Shown one piece after another: positions 20,468 through 29,298 of a stretch of DNA of 64,000 nucleotides. How positions within the stretch are numbered: the stretch's first letter is position 1; each line of letters opens with the position of its first letter. A program made the translations under genes and the position numbers. A model generated the notes under the pieces. The model did not search any database. It was not told the DNA's origin and saw only the letters and a list, made by a program, of their open reading frames with translations. The DNA is from Rhodoferax sp. WC2427 (lineage in GTDB: Bacteria > Pseudomonadota > Gammaproteobacteria > Burkholderiales > Burkholderiaceae_C), in NCBI RefSeq assembly GCF_040822085.1, contig NZ_CP162006.1, positions 3,534,001 to 3,598,000 of the forward strand. Reading direction: 5' to 3'.

Positions 20468-21714
20468 CGGCGGCGGACCTGCGCAGCTGGGTCGCCTCGG
20501 CCAACGACCCGGCCAGCGACTTCCCCTTGCAGAACTTGCCGTTTGGCCGCTTCCGGCAGCACGGCGACTGGCGCATAGCTGTGGCCATTGGCGACCAGGT
20601 GCTGGACCTGCGTGCCGCCGGGCTGATAGACCACGGCGACATGCAGCACCTGATGGCGCAGCCAGCGCAAGCCCGCCGCAGCCTGCGCCAGGCCCTGGTG
20701 GACGGCCTCACGCTCGGTAGCCCCCAGCAAGCGCAGTTCCAGGCCGCGCTGCACGCCCAGGCAGAGGTGGAACTTGGCCTGCCCTGCGAGATCGGCGACT
20801 ACACCGACTTCTACACCAGCATCCACCACGCCACCACCATCGGCAAACAGCTGCGGCCCGACAACCCACTGCTGCCCAACTACAAATGGGTGCCCATTGG
20901 CTACCACGGCCGCGCCTCCAGCATCGTGCCCAGCGGCACGCCCTTCCACCGGCCCCACGGCCAGACCAAGGCCCCTGACCAGGCCGCGCCCACCCTGGGC
21001 CCCAGCCGCAAGCTGGACTACGAGCTGGAGTTGGGCCTGGTGATCGGCCAGCCCAACCCGCTGGGCCAGCCCATCCGCATGGACAGCGCCGAGGAGCATG
21101 TGTTTGGCGTGGCGCTGTTCAACGATTGGAGCGCGCGCGACGTGCAGGGCTGGGAGTACCAGCCGCTGGGGCCGTTTCTGGCCAAGAACTTCGCCAGCAC
21201 GCTCTCGCCCTGGGTGGTGACGCTGGAGGCCCTGGAGCCGTTTCGCGAGCCGCACGTCCGCCCCGAAGGCGACCCTTTACCCTTGAATTACCTGCTATCG
21301 CCCGCCAATAGGGCGAGAGGTGCTATCAATATTGAACTAGAGGTGTGGATTCAGACGGCACAGATGCAGGCCGCGGGCCAGGCGGGCGACCGGCTGTCGC
21401 AGTCCAACTACCGCGACGCGTACTGGACCGTGGCGCAACTGGTGGCGCACCACACGGTGAACGGCTGCAACCTGCGCGCGGGCGACCTGTTTGGCACCGG
21501 CACGCTGTCCGGCCCCCGCCCCGAGCAAGGCGGCTCGCTGATGGAGCTGAGCGCAGGCGGCAAGCAGCCCATCACCCTGTCGAACGGCGAAACCCGCAGC
21601 TACCTGGAAGACGGCGATACGGTCATCCTGCGCGCGTATTGCGAGCGCGCAGGCTATCGGCGTATCGGCTTTGGCGAATGCCGGGGCACGGTGCTGCCCG
21701 CGCGGGAGCTGTAG
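20464..21714 (+). CDS. fahA: Fumarylacetoacetase
   Basis: Hydrolyses fumarylacetoacetate to fumarate and acetoacetate, the last step of homogentisate breakdown. The protein has 416 residues. The small N-terminal domain is followed by the FAH domain with D115 (GDYTDFYTS), the HH pair at 121-122, E187 and E189 (YELELGLVIG), D221 (FNDWSARDVQGWEYQPLG) and K241, which match the metal and catalytic residues of mammalian FAH with a nearly constant offset. A diverged copy of the dispersed repeat lies inside, in a variable loop (LLSPANRARGAINIE). The start ATG overlaps the preceding stop. Confidence 0.97.
   Translation: MTAADLRSWVASANDPASDFPLQNLPFGRFRQHGDWRIAVAIGDQVLDLRAAGLIDHGDMQHLMAQPAQARRSLRQALVDGLTLGSPQQAQFQAALHAQAEVELGLPCEIGDYTDFYTSIHHATTIGKQLRPDNPLLPNYKWVPIGYHGRASSIVPSGTPFHRPHGQTKAPDQAAPTLGPSRKLDYELELGLVIGQPNPLGQPIRMDSAEEHVFGVALFNDWSARDVQGWEYQPLGPFLAKNFASTLSPWVVTLEALEPFREPHVRPEGDPLPLNYLLSPANRARGAINIELEVWIQTAQMQAAGQAGDRLSQSNYRDAYWTVAQLVAHHTVNGCNLRAGDLFGTGTLSGPRPEQGGSLMELSAGGKQPITLSNGETRSYLEDGDTVILRAYCERAGYRRIGFGECRGTVLPAREL
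21293..21335 (-). repeat. Dispersed palindromic element, copy 4 (diverged, in fahA)
   Basis: CTATCGCCCGCCAATAGGGCG followed by a GAGAGGTGCTATCAATATTG flank keeps the stem-loop-stem layout and the GCTATCAATATTG flank of the element, but with CGCCC/GGGCG arms. It is in frame and encodes a loop between conserved FAH segments. Confidence 0.4.
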
Positions 21715-21716
21715 GC

Positions 21717-22361
21717 ATGCTGGTGCTGCACACCTACTTTCGCAGCTCGGCGGCCTACCGGGTGCGGATTGCGCTGGCGCTCAAGGGGCTGGCCTACCAG
21801 TCGGTGCCCGTGCATTTGCTGCGCGGTGGCGGCGAGCAGCACAGCGCCGCGTTTGCCGCCCTGAACCCGGCGGAGCTGGTGCCGGTGCTGGTGGACGGCA
21901 GTGTCACGCTGACCCAGTCGCTGGCCACCATCGAGTACCTGGACGAGTTGCACCCTGCCCCGCCCCTGCTGCCCGCCGATGCAGCAGGACGCGCCCGGGT
22001 GCGCGCCCTGGCCCAGCTTATCGCCTGCGAAATGCACCCGCTGAACAACCTGCGCGTGCTGCAGTACCTGGAAGGCCCGCTCAAACTGGACAAGGAGGCC
22101 CGATCCGCCTGGTACGCCCACTGGGTGGGGCTGGGCTTCCAAGCCCTGGAGGCGATGCTGCAGGATCCGCGCACCGGCACGTTCTGCCACGGCGACACCC
22201 CCACGCTGGCCGACTGCTGCCTGGTGCCGCAGCTCACCAACGCCGAACGCTTCCACGTGCCGCTGCAGGCCTACCCCCAGGTGCGCCGCATCGGCGCGGC
22301 CTGCCGGGCGCTGCCCGCGTTTGCCCAGGCCGCGCCCGAAGCGCAGGCCGACGCTACCTGA
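21717..22361 (+). CDS. maiA: Maleylacetoacetate isomerase (zeta-class GST)
   Basis: Glutathione-dependent cis-trans isomerisation of maleylacetoacetate to fumarylacetoacetate. The protein has 214 residues. The active-site [11 protein letters not shown] motif starts at residue 10. [19 protein letters not shown] and [15 protein letters not shown] are zeta-GST landmarks. It starts 2 bases after fahA and closes the operon. Its 3' end overlaps the tail of the convergent histidine kinase by 8 bases. Confidence 0.96.
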   Translation: MLVLHTYFRSSAAYRVRIALALKGLAYQSVPVHLLRGGGEQHSAAFAALNPAELVPVLVDGSVTLTQSLATIEYLDELHPAPPLLPADAAGRARVRALAQLIACEMHPLNNLRVLQYLEGPLKLDKEARSAWYAHWVGLGFQALEAMLQDPRTGTFCHGDTPTLADCCLVPQLTNAERFHVPLQAYPQVRRIGAACRALPAFAQAAPEAQADAT

Positions 22362-25356
22362 CTTCAGTGCCGCGCAGCAGCCCCAGGGCGGTTTCAAAGT
22401 CAAAGCCTTGCACCGCATCGCGCAACGCGGTGAAGCTGCCCGGGAAAGCCGCCTGCAACAGCCCGGCGTGGCTGGCCAGCAGATCGACGGCCTTGCCTTC
22501 GTCGTTCTCCAGCAGAGCCACCAGCTGGTTGCACACGCGGCGCAGCTGCGCCGGGTCGACTTCCACCGGGGGCGGCACCTCCACGGTAGGCAGGCGGCGC
22601 TGCAACTGGGTCAAAAGTGCATGCAGCGGCTGCACCACGGCCAGCGCCAGCAGTTGCACCGTGTGCATCGCCACGCGCTTGCGCAAGGCGTCTTCCAGCT
22701 GGCCGGCGTGGGCCTGCAGGTCGGCCGCACCCAGGCTGCCCGATACGCCTTTGCAGGTATGGGCCAGCCGCTCGGCCTGGGCGTAGTCGCCCGCGTTCAG
22801 GGCGGCTTGCAGCTGGGTTTCCAGGTTGTGCTGGTTGCGCACAAACAGGCGCAGCATCTCCAGGTAGACCTGGGGCTTGCCATTGGCGCGGCGCAGGCCC
22901 AGGGCGGTGTCCAGCCCCGGAATCCCCTCCATGCGGGCCAGCAGTCCCTGCGCGGAAGCAGACTCCTGCAGGGGCGGGCGACCGGGCTCAGCCTGGGGCG
23001 GCACCCCCCGCTGGTGCGGCGGCACCCAGCGCAGCAAGGCGGTCCAGAGTGCCTCGGGGGCAATCGGCTTGGTCACCACGTCCCACATGCCCGCAGCCAG
23101 GCAGGCCTCCTTGTCCTGCTGCATGGCGTTGGCGGTCATGGCGATGATGGGCAACTGGGCAAACGCAGGCAGTTGGCGGATGGCGCGGGTGGCCGTCACG
23201 CCGTCCATCACCGGCATCTGCATGTCCATCAGCACCACGTCAAAGGTTTTGGCCTGCACCTTGTCGAGCGCGATCTGGCCGTTGTCGGCCACATCCACCA
23301 CAAAGCCCGCCGATTCCAGCAGTTCACGGGCCACATACTGGTTGAACTCGTTGTCGTCCACCAGCAGCACATGGGCTCCGTGGATGCTGGCCAGGCTGTC
23401 GGCCAGCGGGGCTGCGTGGTCCGGGCGCTGGATCGCAGGGTCGGTCTCGCCCTCCAGTGCGGTGCGCAGGACGGCGAGCAGCGATGCCTTGTAGATCGGC
23501 TTGACCAGCACGCCGTCCACCTCGCCCGCCTGCATTTGCTGGCCCAGTTCGTCGCGGCCAAAGGCCGTTGCCATGACCAGCCGGGGCCGTGGCGAGAGCT
23601 GCAGGGCGTGGATGCGGCGGGCGGTTTCCAGCCCGTCCATGTCCGGCATTTTCCAATCAATAAAAACCAGGTCTATCGCCCGTCCATTCAGCGCAGCAAG
23701 CTCTATTTTTTGTAGCGCCTCGGCGCCCGATGCAGCGCTGTCCACCTGCAGCGGCAGGCCCGCCAGCATGTCGCACAGCAGGCTGCGGGCATGGGGGTGG
23801 TCGTCTACCACCAGCACCCGGCAGCCTTGCAGCACGGCAGGGTTCCACACGCCACTGTCCGGCAAGGTCTGGGCGCCCTCCAAGGTGCCCAGATCGGCGG
23901 TAAACCAAAAGCTGCTGCCCACACCGGGGGTGCTGGTCACGCCCACCTGGCCGCCCATCAGTTCGGCCAGTTTTTTGGAGATCGACAAACCCAGCCCGGT
24001 GCCACCGTACTTGCGGGTGGTGGAGGCATCGGCCTGGTGGAAGCTTTGGAACAGGCCCTCGATCTGGCGCGGGGTCAACCCGATGCCGGTGTCCTGTACC
24101 GCAAAGTGCAGCTGGATGCGGCCATTCTGCGGCGGTACCTGCACCCGCACCACCACGCGGATGTCGCCGGTTTCGGTAAATTTGACGGCGTTGTTGGCAA
24201 AGTTGATGATGACCTGCCCCAGCCGCAGCGGGTCGCCCAGCAACTGCCGGGGCACCTCGGGGGCCACGTCGAACAGGAACTCCAGCCCCTTGTCGATGGC
24301 CTTGCCCGAGACCAGATTGGACACATTGGCCAGCAGCACGTCGAGCACAAACGGCACCTGCTCCACCTCCAGCTTGTCGGCCTCGATCTTCGAGAAATCC
24401 AGAATGTCGTTGATGATGCCCAGCAGGTGCTGGGCGGAGGTGGCCACCCGCTCGATGTACTGGAACTGGCGCGGATTGAGCTCGGTCTGCAGTGCCAGTT
24501 GCGACAGGCCGATGATGGTGTTCATCGGGGTGCGGATTTCATGGCTCATGTTGGCCAGAAAAGACGACTTGGCCTTGGAGCCCTCTTCGGCCAGAAGTTT
24601 GCTCTGCTCGACCTGGGCCATCATCTCCTGCTGCCGGTCGTAGGCGGCACGCAGCTGGACCGCCGACTGTTCGCCACGCGCCAGGTCTTCGGCCAGGCGG
24701 TTGGCGATCAGCGCAAAGCTTTGGCCCACTTCGCCGAACTCGTCCTTGCGGTCGATGGGCAGGGCCAGCCGGGTGTTGGCATCGCGGTTGCCCGCCGCCC
24801 GGGTAAGGGCCTGCTTGAGCGCATCGATAGGCCGCAACACCAGCACCTGCATGCCGTACGACAACGCCAGCAACAGCAGCAGCACCAACACCACCATCTC
24901 CAGCACCCGGGCCCACACCAGCCGGCGCAAGGCGGTCTGGATTTCTTCATGGGTGGTCACCACGGTCACAAAACCCAGGGCCTGCAACGAGCCATCGCGG
25001 TCGATGGACAGGGGGAACTCCAGGGTGTCTTCCAGGGCCGGTTGCTTACCCGCCTGGGGCGACGCGGCACTGGCAAAGGGCGCAGCCCCCTTGTCTTCAC
25101 GTACCACGATGCCCAGCACCGGCGGGTGGATCTCGGCGGCCAGGTTGCGGTCCAGGGTTTCCTTGTCCAGCCGCCACATGGGCGAGGCCAGGTTGATCTC
25201 CAGGCGCTGTTGCAGCAGGGTGCGGTTGGCCTCGTAGCGCTCCAGCAACTGGGTGCGGCTGTCCGTATACGACAGCACGCCAAACACGCCCAGCAGGCCC
25301 GAGACCAACAGGGCGAACAGCAGGTTCAGCCGAAATCGGATGCTGTGGCGATTCAC
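22354..25356 (-). CDS. Hybrid sensor histidine kinase with two receivers and an HPt domain
   Basis: A 1000-residue membrane-bound phosphorelay kinase. TM1 spans about 8-30, a periplasmic sensor about 31-148, TM2 about 150-175 and HAMP about 175-228. HisKA carries His272 ([11 protein letters not shown]). HATPase has the N box ([11 protein letters not shown], 382-393), DTGIGL and GTGLGLSIS. Receiver 1 has Asp567 ([11 protein letters not shown]) and receiver 2 Asp711 ([11 protein letters not shown]). The HPt domain has His866 ([14 protein letters not shown]). The architecture is BarA/TorS-like. It lies 57 bases behind a periplasmic binding protein gene, a likely sensing partner. No output regulator is adjacent. 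A copy of the dispersed repeat is read through in receiver 1. Confidence 0.95.
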   Translation of the reverse strand: MNRHSIRFRLNLLFALLVSGLLGVFGVLSYTDSRTQLLERYEANRTLLQQRLEINLASPMWRLDKETLDRNLAAEIHPPVLGIVVREDKGAAPFASAASPQAGKQPALEDTLEFPLSIDRDGSLQALGFVTVVTTHEEIQTALRRLVWARVLEMVVLVLLLLLALSYGMQVLVLRPIDALKQALTRAAGNRDANTRLALPIDRKDEFGEVGQSFALIANRLAEDLARGEQSAVQLRAAYDRQQEMMAQVEQSKLLAEEGSKAKSSFLANMSHEIRTPMNTIIGLSQLALQTELNPRQFQYIERVATSAQHLLGIINDILDFSKIEADKLEVEQVPFVLDVLLANVSNLVSGKAIDKGLEFLFDVAPEVPRQLLGDPLRLGQVIINFANNAVKFTETGDIRVVVRVQVPPQNGRIQLHFAVQDTGIGLTPRQIEGLFQSFHQADASTTRKYGGTGLGLSISKKLAELMGGQVGVTSTPGVGSSFWFTADLGTLEGAQTLPDSGVWNPAVLQGCRVLVVDDHPHARSLLCDMLAGLPLQVDSAASGAEALQKIELAALNGRAIDLVFIDWKMPDMDGLETARRIHALQLSPRPRLVMATAFGRDELGQQMQAGEVDGVLVKPIYKASLLAVLRTALEGETDPAIQRPDHAAPLADSLASIHGAHVLLVDDNEFNQYVARELLESAGFVVDVADNGQIALDKVQAKTFDVVLMDMQMPVMDGVTATRAIRQLPAFAQLPIIAMTANAMQQDKEACLAAGMWDVVTKPIAPEALWTALLRWVPPHQRGVPPQAEPGRPPLQESASAQGLLARMEGIPGLDTALGLRRANGKPQVYLEMLRLFVRNQHNLETQLQAALNAGDYAQAERLAHTCKGVSGSLGAADLQAHAGQLEDALRKRVAMHTVQLLALAVVQPLHALLTQLQRRLPTVEVPPPVEVDPAQLRRVCNQLVALLENDEGKAVDLLASHAGLLQAAFPGSFTALRDAVQGFDFETALGLLRGTEVR
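23672..23716 (-). repeat. Dispersed palindromic element, copy 5 (in histidine kinase receiver 1)
   Basis: TCTATCGCCCGTCCATTCAG followed by CGCAGCAAGCTCTATTTTTTGTAGC matches the element in its right half and flank. It encodes [12 protein letters not shown] directly before the receiver's phosphoacceptor strand. Confidence 0.55.
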
Positions 25357-25413
25357 GTGGTTGCTGCGCTGGTAGCCCTGGCAAAACAGAAAGAGGGTGT
25401 GCCCGTCATCCCA

Positions 25414-26184
25414 TCAGCGCGGCAGCCCCAGGCGTTGCTTGAAATCTGCGTACATCTTGTCGTACCGGCCACTGGCCTTGAGTTCCAGCAAGCCCGCTTC
25501 AAAGAGATCGGCCATGCGCTTGCCGTCGGGGTGGGTCTTGGAAAAGTTGAGCCAAAACCCGTCTTTGCTGATCAGGCCCACCTGCTTGACCTTGCCGCTC
25601 AGGCTGGCGTCGTTCTTGATGCGCAGCATGCCGGGCATGGTGTTCAGGATGACGTACTGCACCCGCTTGGCCAGCAGCATCTTGAGCAGGTGCTCGTCCG
25701 AGTTGGCTTCGAACTTCTTGATCTTCTTGTTCTGCATGAAGTCGGTGGGGTAGGTGTAGCCGGTGGTGATGCCCACGGTGCCACCTTCCAGCCCCAGCGT
25801 GGTCAAGCCGGTCTGGGGGGTGTCCGCCAAGGCGAAAATCGCCAGGCCCTCTTCAAAGATCGGGGTTTTGTGCCAGTAGAACTCGTCCTTGTTCTCGTCG
25901 GTGATGGTGGTGTCGAAGCAGGCCACGGCCTTGGCGGTCTTGACCATTTGCAGGCAGCGCACAAACGGCACCGCCACCATCTTCACATCGACCCCTTTGA
26001 GCTTGAAGACCGCCCGCACCAGATCGGGCGAAAACCCCTCCGGCCCCGACTTGTCGGCCTTCATGGACGAGTACGGTGCCCAGTCGTCCTCGGCGGCAAT
26101 GGTGATGGTGGGATTCTGGGCGCAAGCGGCGGTTGCAAGACCCCAAGCACACAAACCGACCTGTAGACGCTGGATGAAAGACAT
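25414..26184 (-). CDS. Periplasmic amino-acid-type (SBP family 3) binding protein
   Basis: A 256-residue protein with a signal peptide cleaved after about AACAQ. The family 3 solute-binding fold is recognised by ITIAAEDDWAPYSSM, FSPDLVRAVFKLKG, VAVPFVRCLQMVKTAKAVACFDTTIT and LGLEGGTVGITTGYTYP. No permease or ATPase gene is nearby. It lies upstream of the hybrid histidine kinase on the same strand, so it may deliver a ligand signal to the kinase rather than serve transport. The ligand cannot be predicted from sequence alone. Confidence 0.88.
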   Translation of the reverse strand: MSFIQRLQVGLCAWGLATAACAQNPTITIAAEDDWAPYSSMKADKSGPEGFSPDLVRAVFKLKGVDVKMVAVPFVRCLQMVKTAKAVACFDTTITDENKDEFYWHKTPIFEEGLAIFALADTPQTGLTTLGLEGGTVGITTGYTYPTDFMQNKKIKKFEANSDEHLLKMLLAKRVQYVILNTMPGMLRIKNDASLSGKVKQVGLISKDGFWLNFSKTHPDGKRMADLFEAGLLELKASGRYDKMYADFKQRLGLPR

Positions 26185-26325
26185 GGTGGGCTCCTTGGCG
26201 CAGCACTACAGCGCTTCCAGGCACCACCGATGCGGACCTTGGCGCTATGCTGCTGCCAAGCATTCTGTAACAATTTGCGACTATTTGTCAGTACTTTTAC
26301 GGTTTTACTGCTAGCAATGGCCCGT

Positions 26326-27561
26326 TTATGCAGGTAATAAAACCGTACGCCGCACTTTGCGCACATTGAATGCGCTGGCAATCAGCACGCCCTGCACCAC
26401 AGCCAGGCCGATAAACACCCCCGCATACTGCCGGTGGTCCATCAAGGTGCCAAACAGCAGCGGCGAAATCGCCTGGCCAATGTCCAGCCCGGAATACACC
26501 ACGCCGTACACCCGCCCGGTGGCATTGGCAGGGGCCGCGCGCTTGACGATCAGGTCGCGCGACGGCCCGCCCGTACCGGACGCAAACCCCATCAGCCCAA
26601 ACAGCACCGGCACGCTCCAGGCGGGCACGTCGGCAAAGCCCAGCGCCAGCGCAATCGACGCGGCAAAGCCAAAGCCCACGCCAATCACCCGCTCGCAGCG
26701 CGCAGGGTCGGCCGCCAGAAAGCCGCCCAACACCATGCCACCGGCACTGCACAGCATGTAGACCGACAGGCACAGGGCCACCAGGTCCGGCGGCACGTTA
26801 TGCAACTGGCGCGCCGCCTCGGGGGCAAAGGCCTGCACCACGCTCAGCGCCATGGCAAAGCAAAAGAAGAAGCCAAAACACATCCACACCGCCGGGATAC
26901 GCAGGAAGCCCATGCTGCCGCCTTCCATCTGCGGTGCACCGGGTTTGCCCGCCGACAGCACCGGCAAGGCCAGCCGGTCGCGGTAGATCCACAACACCGC
27001 CAGCACCGCAAAGGCCAGCGCACCGGCGCACACCAGCGCGGTACGCCAGCCAAACGCCAGCGTCAGCGGCACCAGCATGGCCGGGGCCAGGGCCCAGCCC
27101 AGGGTGCCGGTGATACCGTGCACGCTGTAGGCGTGGCCCAGGCGCGGCGCGCTGATCTTGCGGTTCAGCAAGGTGTAGTCCACCGGGTGGAACACGCCGT
27201 TGCCAATGCCCGCCAGCACCGAAAAAGCCGCCAGCATCGCGTAGCTGGTGCTGATGGAAAACCCAAACGCCGCCAGCCCCAGCAGCGCCAGCCCGGCAAA
27301 CAAAATGGGCCGCGGGCCAAACCGGTCCACCACAAAGCCCGAAGCCATCTGCACCGCGCACGACACCACAAAAAAGATGCTCATCAGCAGCCCCAGCTCG
27401 GCATAGCTGGCGTGGAAGTCGTCCTTCAGCCAGGGAAACAGCGGGGCCAACAGCAGCTGGCTGAAATGGCTGATCATGTGCGCCCCGCCCACCAGGCCGA
27501 TCACACCGGCCTCCTGGCGCAGGCTGGGGGCAGAGGCGAAGGGGGTGCTGGCAGTGGTCAT
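26326..27561 (-). CDS. MFS transporter
   Basis: Inner-membrane major facilitator of 411 residues with about 12 hydrophobic segments. The conserved loop 2-3 motif is present as SGFVVDRFGPRPILF. MTTASTPFASAPSLRQEAG is taken as the start (ATG 27561), because the longer reading would run through the divergent promoter region. The substrate is unknown. An AraC-family gene is transcribed divergently 74 bases away, so the regulator probably controls this transporter. Confidence 0.9.
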   Translation of the reverse strand: MTTASTPFASAPSLRQEAGVIGLVGGAHMISHFSQLLLAPLFPWLKDDFHASYAELGLLMSIFFVVSCAVQMASGFVVDRFGPRPILFAGLALLGLAAFGFSISTSYAMLAAFSVLAGIGNGVFHPVDYTLLNRKISAPRLGHAYSVHGITGTLGWALAPAMLVPLTLAFGWRTALVCAGALAFAVLAVLWIYRDRLALPVLSAGKPGAPQMEGGSMGFLRIPAVWMCFGFFFCFAMALSVVQAFAPEAARQLHNVPPDLVALCLSVYMLCSAGGMVLGGFLAADPARCERVIGVGFGFAASIALALGFADVPAWSVPVLFGLMGFASGTGGPSRDLIVKRAAPANATGRVYGVVYSGLDIGQAISPLLFGTLMDHRQYAGVFIGLAVVQGVLIASAFNVRKVRRTVLLPA

Positions 27562-27590
27562 GCGGCTATCGTAGAGGCGGCGGTAATTTT

Positions 27591-27619
27591 CTGGAATACT
27601 GCATAAAGACACATTCCAG
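27591..27619. promoter_or_regulatory. Inverted-repeat operator candidate between MFS and AraC genes
   Basis: CTGGAAT (27591-27597) and ATTCCAG (27613-27619) form a perfect 7-bp inverted repeat with centres 22 bases apart, inside the 74-base divergent region. Position and geometry fit a site for the AraC-type regulator. This is inference. Confidence 0.5.
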
Positions 27620-27635
27620 CGAATTTCAGACAACC

Positions 27636-28445
27636 ATGCCCCGCAAGCCCGCCATCAAACCGCTCGATCTGGACGACGTGAACGGCTTCGCCCCCACGCC
27701 GCAACGCCCGCTGCGCAGCCGCGCCCGCACCCTGCCGGTGGACGCGCATTTCGAGCCGCACCAGCACGCCTGGGCGCAACTGGCCTACTGCGACAGCGGG
27801 CTGATGCAGGTCACCGCCAGCGATGCGGGCCAGCACAACAGCTTCATCGTGCCGCCGTCGCGGGCGGTGTGGATTCCGGCCAACATGCCGCACGCCGTCA
27901 CCGTGCTGGAGCGCGCCCACCTGCGCACCGTCTACATGGACATCTCGGCCACCCCGCCGGGCTGGACAGGCTGCCGCATGCTGGTCATCACCCCGCTGCT
28001 GCGGGCGCTGATCCATGCACTGGAAGACACCCAGCCCAGCCCCCGCGAAGACGCGCTGATGCTGCTGAGCCTGGAAGAAATCCGCCTGGCCCACACCCAC
28101 ACCCTGCGCGTCAGCCTGCCCCACGACAAACGCCTGCGCGCCCTGTGCGATGCGGTATTGCGCGACCCGGCCCGCCAGGCCACGCTGGCCACCTGGGCCG
28201 CCGACTTCGGTGCCAGCGAACGCACCGTGGCCCGGCTGTTCCGCGAGCAGCTGGGCACCACCTACCTGCAGTGGCGCCAGCAGGCGGTGCTGGCCCATGC
28301 CCTGCCCCTGCTGGCGCGCGGCACCTCGGTAGGCCAGGTGGCGGTGGCCTGCGGCTACGCCAGCGACAGCGCCTTTGCCGCCATGTTCAAAGCCGCCATG
28401 GGCCAGTCGCCCAGCCAATTCCAGGGCAGCACACTGGGCGTGTAA
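27636..28445 (+). CDS. AraC family transcriptional regulator
   Basis: DNA-binding regulator of 269 residues. The N-terminal half is an AraC-type cupin sensor (HFEPHQHAWAQLAYCDSG, FIVPPSRAVWIPANMPHAV). The C-terminal half has both helix-turn-helix units (ATWAADFGASERTVARLFREQLG and VGQVAVACGYASDSAFAAMFKAAMG are the two). This form is typical of regulators of a neighbouring MFS efflux gene. It is divergent from that gene, with an inverted repeat between them. The inducer is unknown. Confidence 0.93.
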   Translation: MPRKPAIKPLDLDDVNGFAPTPQRPLRSRARTLPVDAHFEPHQHAWAQLAYCDSGLMQVTASDAGQHNSFIVPPSRAVWIPANMPHAVTVLERAHLRTVYMDISATPPGWTGCRMLVITPLLRALIHALEDTQPSPREDALMLLSLEEIRLAHTHTLRVSLPHDKRLRALCDAVLRDPARQATLATWAADFGASERTVARLFREQLGTTYLQWRQQAVLAHALPLLARGTSVGQVAVACGYASDSAFAAMFKAAMGQSPSQFQGSTLGV

Positions 28446-28452
28446 GGCCCGC

Positions 28453-29076
28453 TCAGGGCCTGCGCTTGCGCGCCGCCGCCAGCCCCGCCAGACCCCAGCC
28501 CAGCAGCGCCAGCGAACCGGGTTCGGGCACCGCGTGCGGCACCTCCAGCACCAGGTTGTCCATCAGCATGCCGTACGACGCATAGCCCGTGATGTCCAGA
28601 CGGTCCAAATCGGCAAAACCGGCCAGCGTCTCGGTGGTCCACGCGTCCCCGGTCACCAGCGAGGCCGTCACCGTGCCACCACCCAGCACATGGCCCACCA
28701 GATCGACCCGTCCGGCCACATCGCCCACCAGGCCATTGGCCAGGTCCAGCCGGTACAGGGAAAAAGGCGACGGGCCCACCAGGCTGATGGCCGTGCCCGG
28801 GGTGCAGTTGGGGCTGTCAAAGCTGCAAAACGCATAGCCCGCGCTGCCATTGGCATGCGCCTGGGTGCTGGCGCCGTACACCACCGCGCTGTAGCTCCCC
28901 GCGGTGCTGGAAAACGTGAAGCCCTGGGTGCTGAACGGCGAACCCGGAAGGGCATTCAGGTCACTCACCACGCCCTCGAAATCCAGGGTCACAGGGCTCG
29001 CGACCGCGGCCACGCAATGCAGGCCCAGGACGCATGCGGCCAAGGCACCAAGGGAAAGATTTTTTAGAAAAAGCAT
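28453..29076 (-). CDS. PEP-CTERM sorting domain protein
   Basis: A 207-residue exported protein. The signal peptide ends at about residue 26 (CVAAVASPV). The body is a beta-rich domain of unknown function (TLDFEGVVSDLN, FTFSSTAGSY, YGMLMDNLVLE). The C-terminus VPEPGSLALLGWGLAGLAAARKRR is a textbook PEP-CTERM signal: VPEP, a hydrophobic helix and a basic tail, the substrate of exosortase/EpsH. No exosortase is encoded in this window, so sorting must depend on a gene elsewhere. It converges with the AraC gene, 7 bases apart. Confidence 0.92.
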   Translation of the reverse strand: MLFLKNLSLGALAACVLGLHCVAAVASPVTLDFEGVVSDLNALPGSPFSTQGFTFSSTAGSYSAVVYGASTQAHANGSAGYAFCSFDSPNCTPGTAISLVGPSPFSLYRLDLANGLVGDVAGRVDLVGHVLGGGTVTASLVTGDAWTTETLAGFADLDRLDITGYASYGMLMDNLVLEVPHAVPEPGSLALLGWGLAGLAAARKRRP

Positions 29077-29243
29077 GTATTTTTAACGTTCCAGGGGAAT
29101 AAAGAAGAATCCGTGTGCGCGCAAGGCTTGACACGCTGGTATTTTGCATACCCGGCATGCCGGAAAAACCGCAAATGCGGTGTCCCAACTGCAGACAAAG
29201 TGCAACTTGCGCGAATGCCCCGCCGCCCGCGTGCAGAAGCCGA

Positions 29244-29288
29244 CCCAATTCCCCCAATTCCCCCAATTCCCCCAGTCCGCCCGGTCCC
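29244..29288. repeat. Nine-base tandem repeat downstream of pbpC
   Basis: Three exact CCCAATTCC units (29244-29270) are followed by CCCAGTCCG and CCCGGTCCC. They lie in the 222-base gap between the PEP-CTERM gene and the pbpC stop. No gene is visible in this gap. The array could vary in copy number between strains. Confidence 0.75.
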
Positions 29289-29298
29289 CCCAAGCGCC

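Noticed and set aside
23791..26166. A 791-codon plus-strand frame opposite the histidine kinase and binding protein
   Set aside because: Shadow of two well-recognised minus-strand genes; it spans the gap between them and has no domain.
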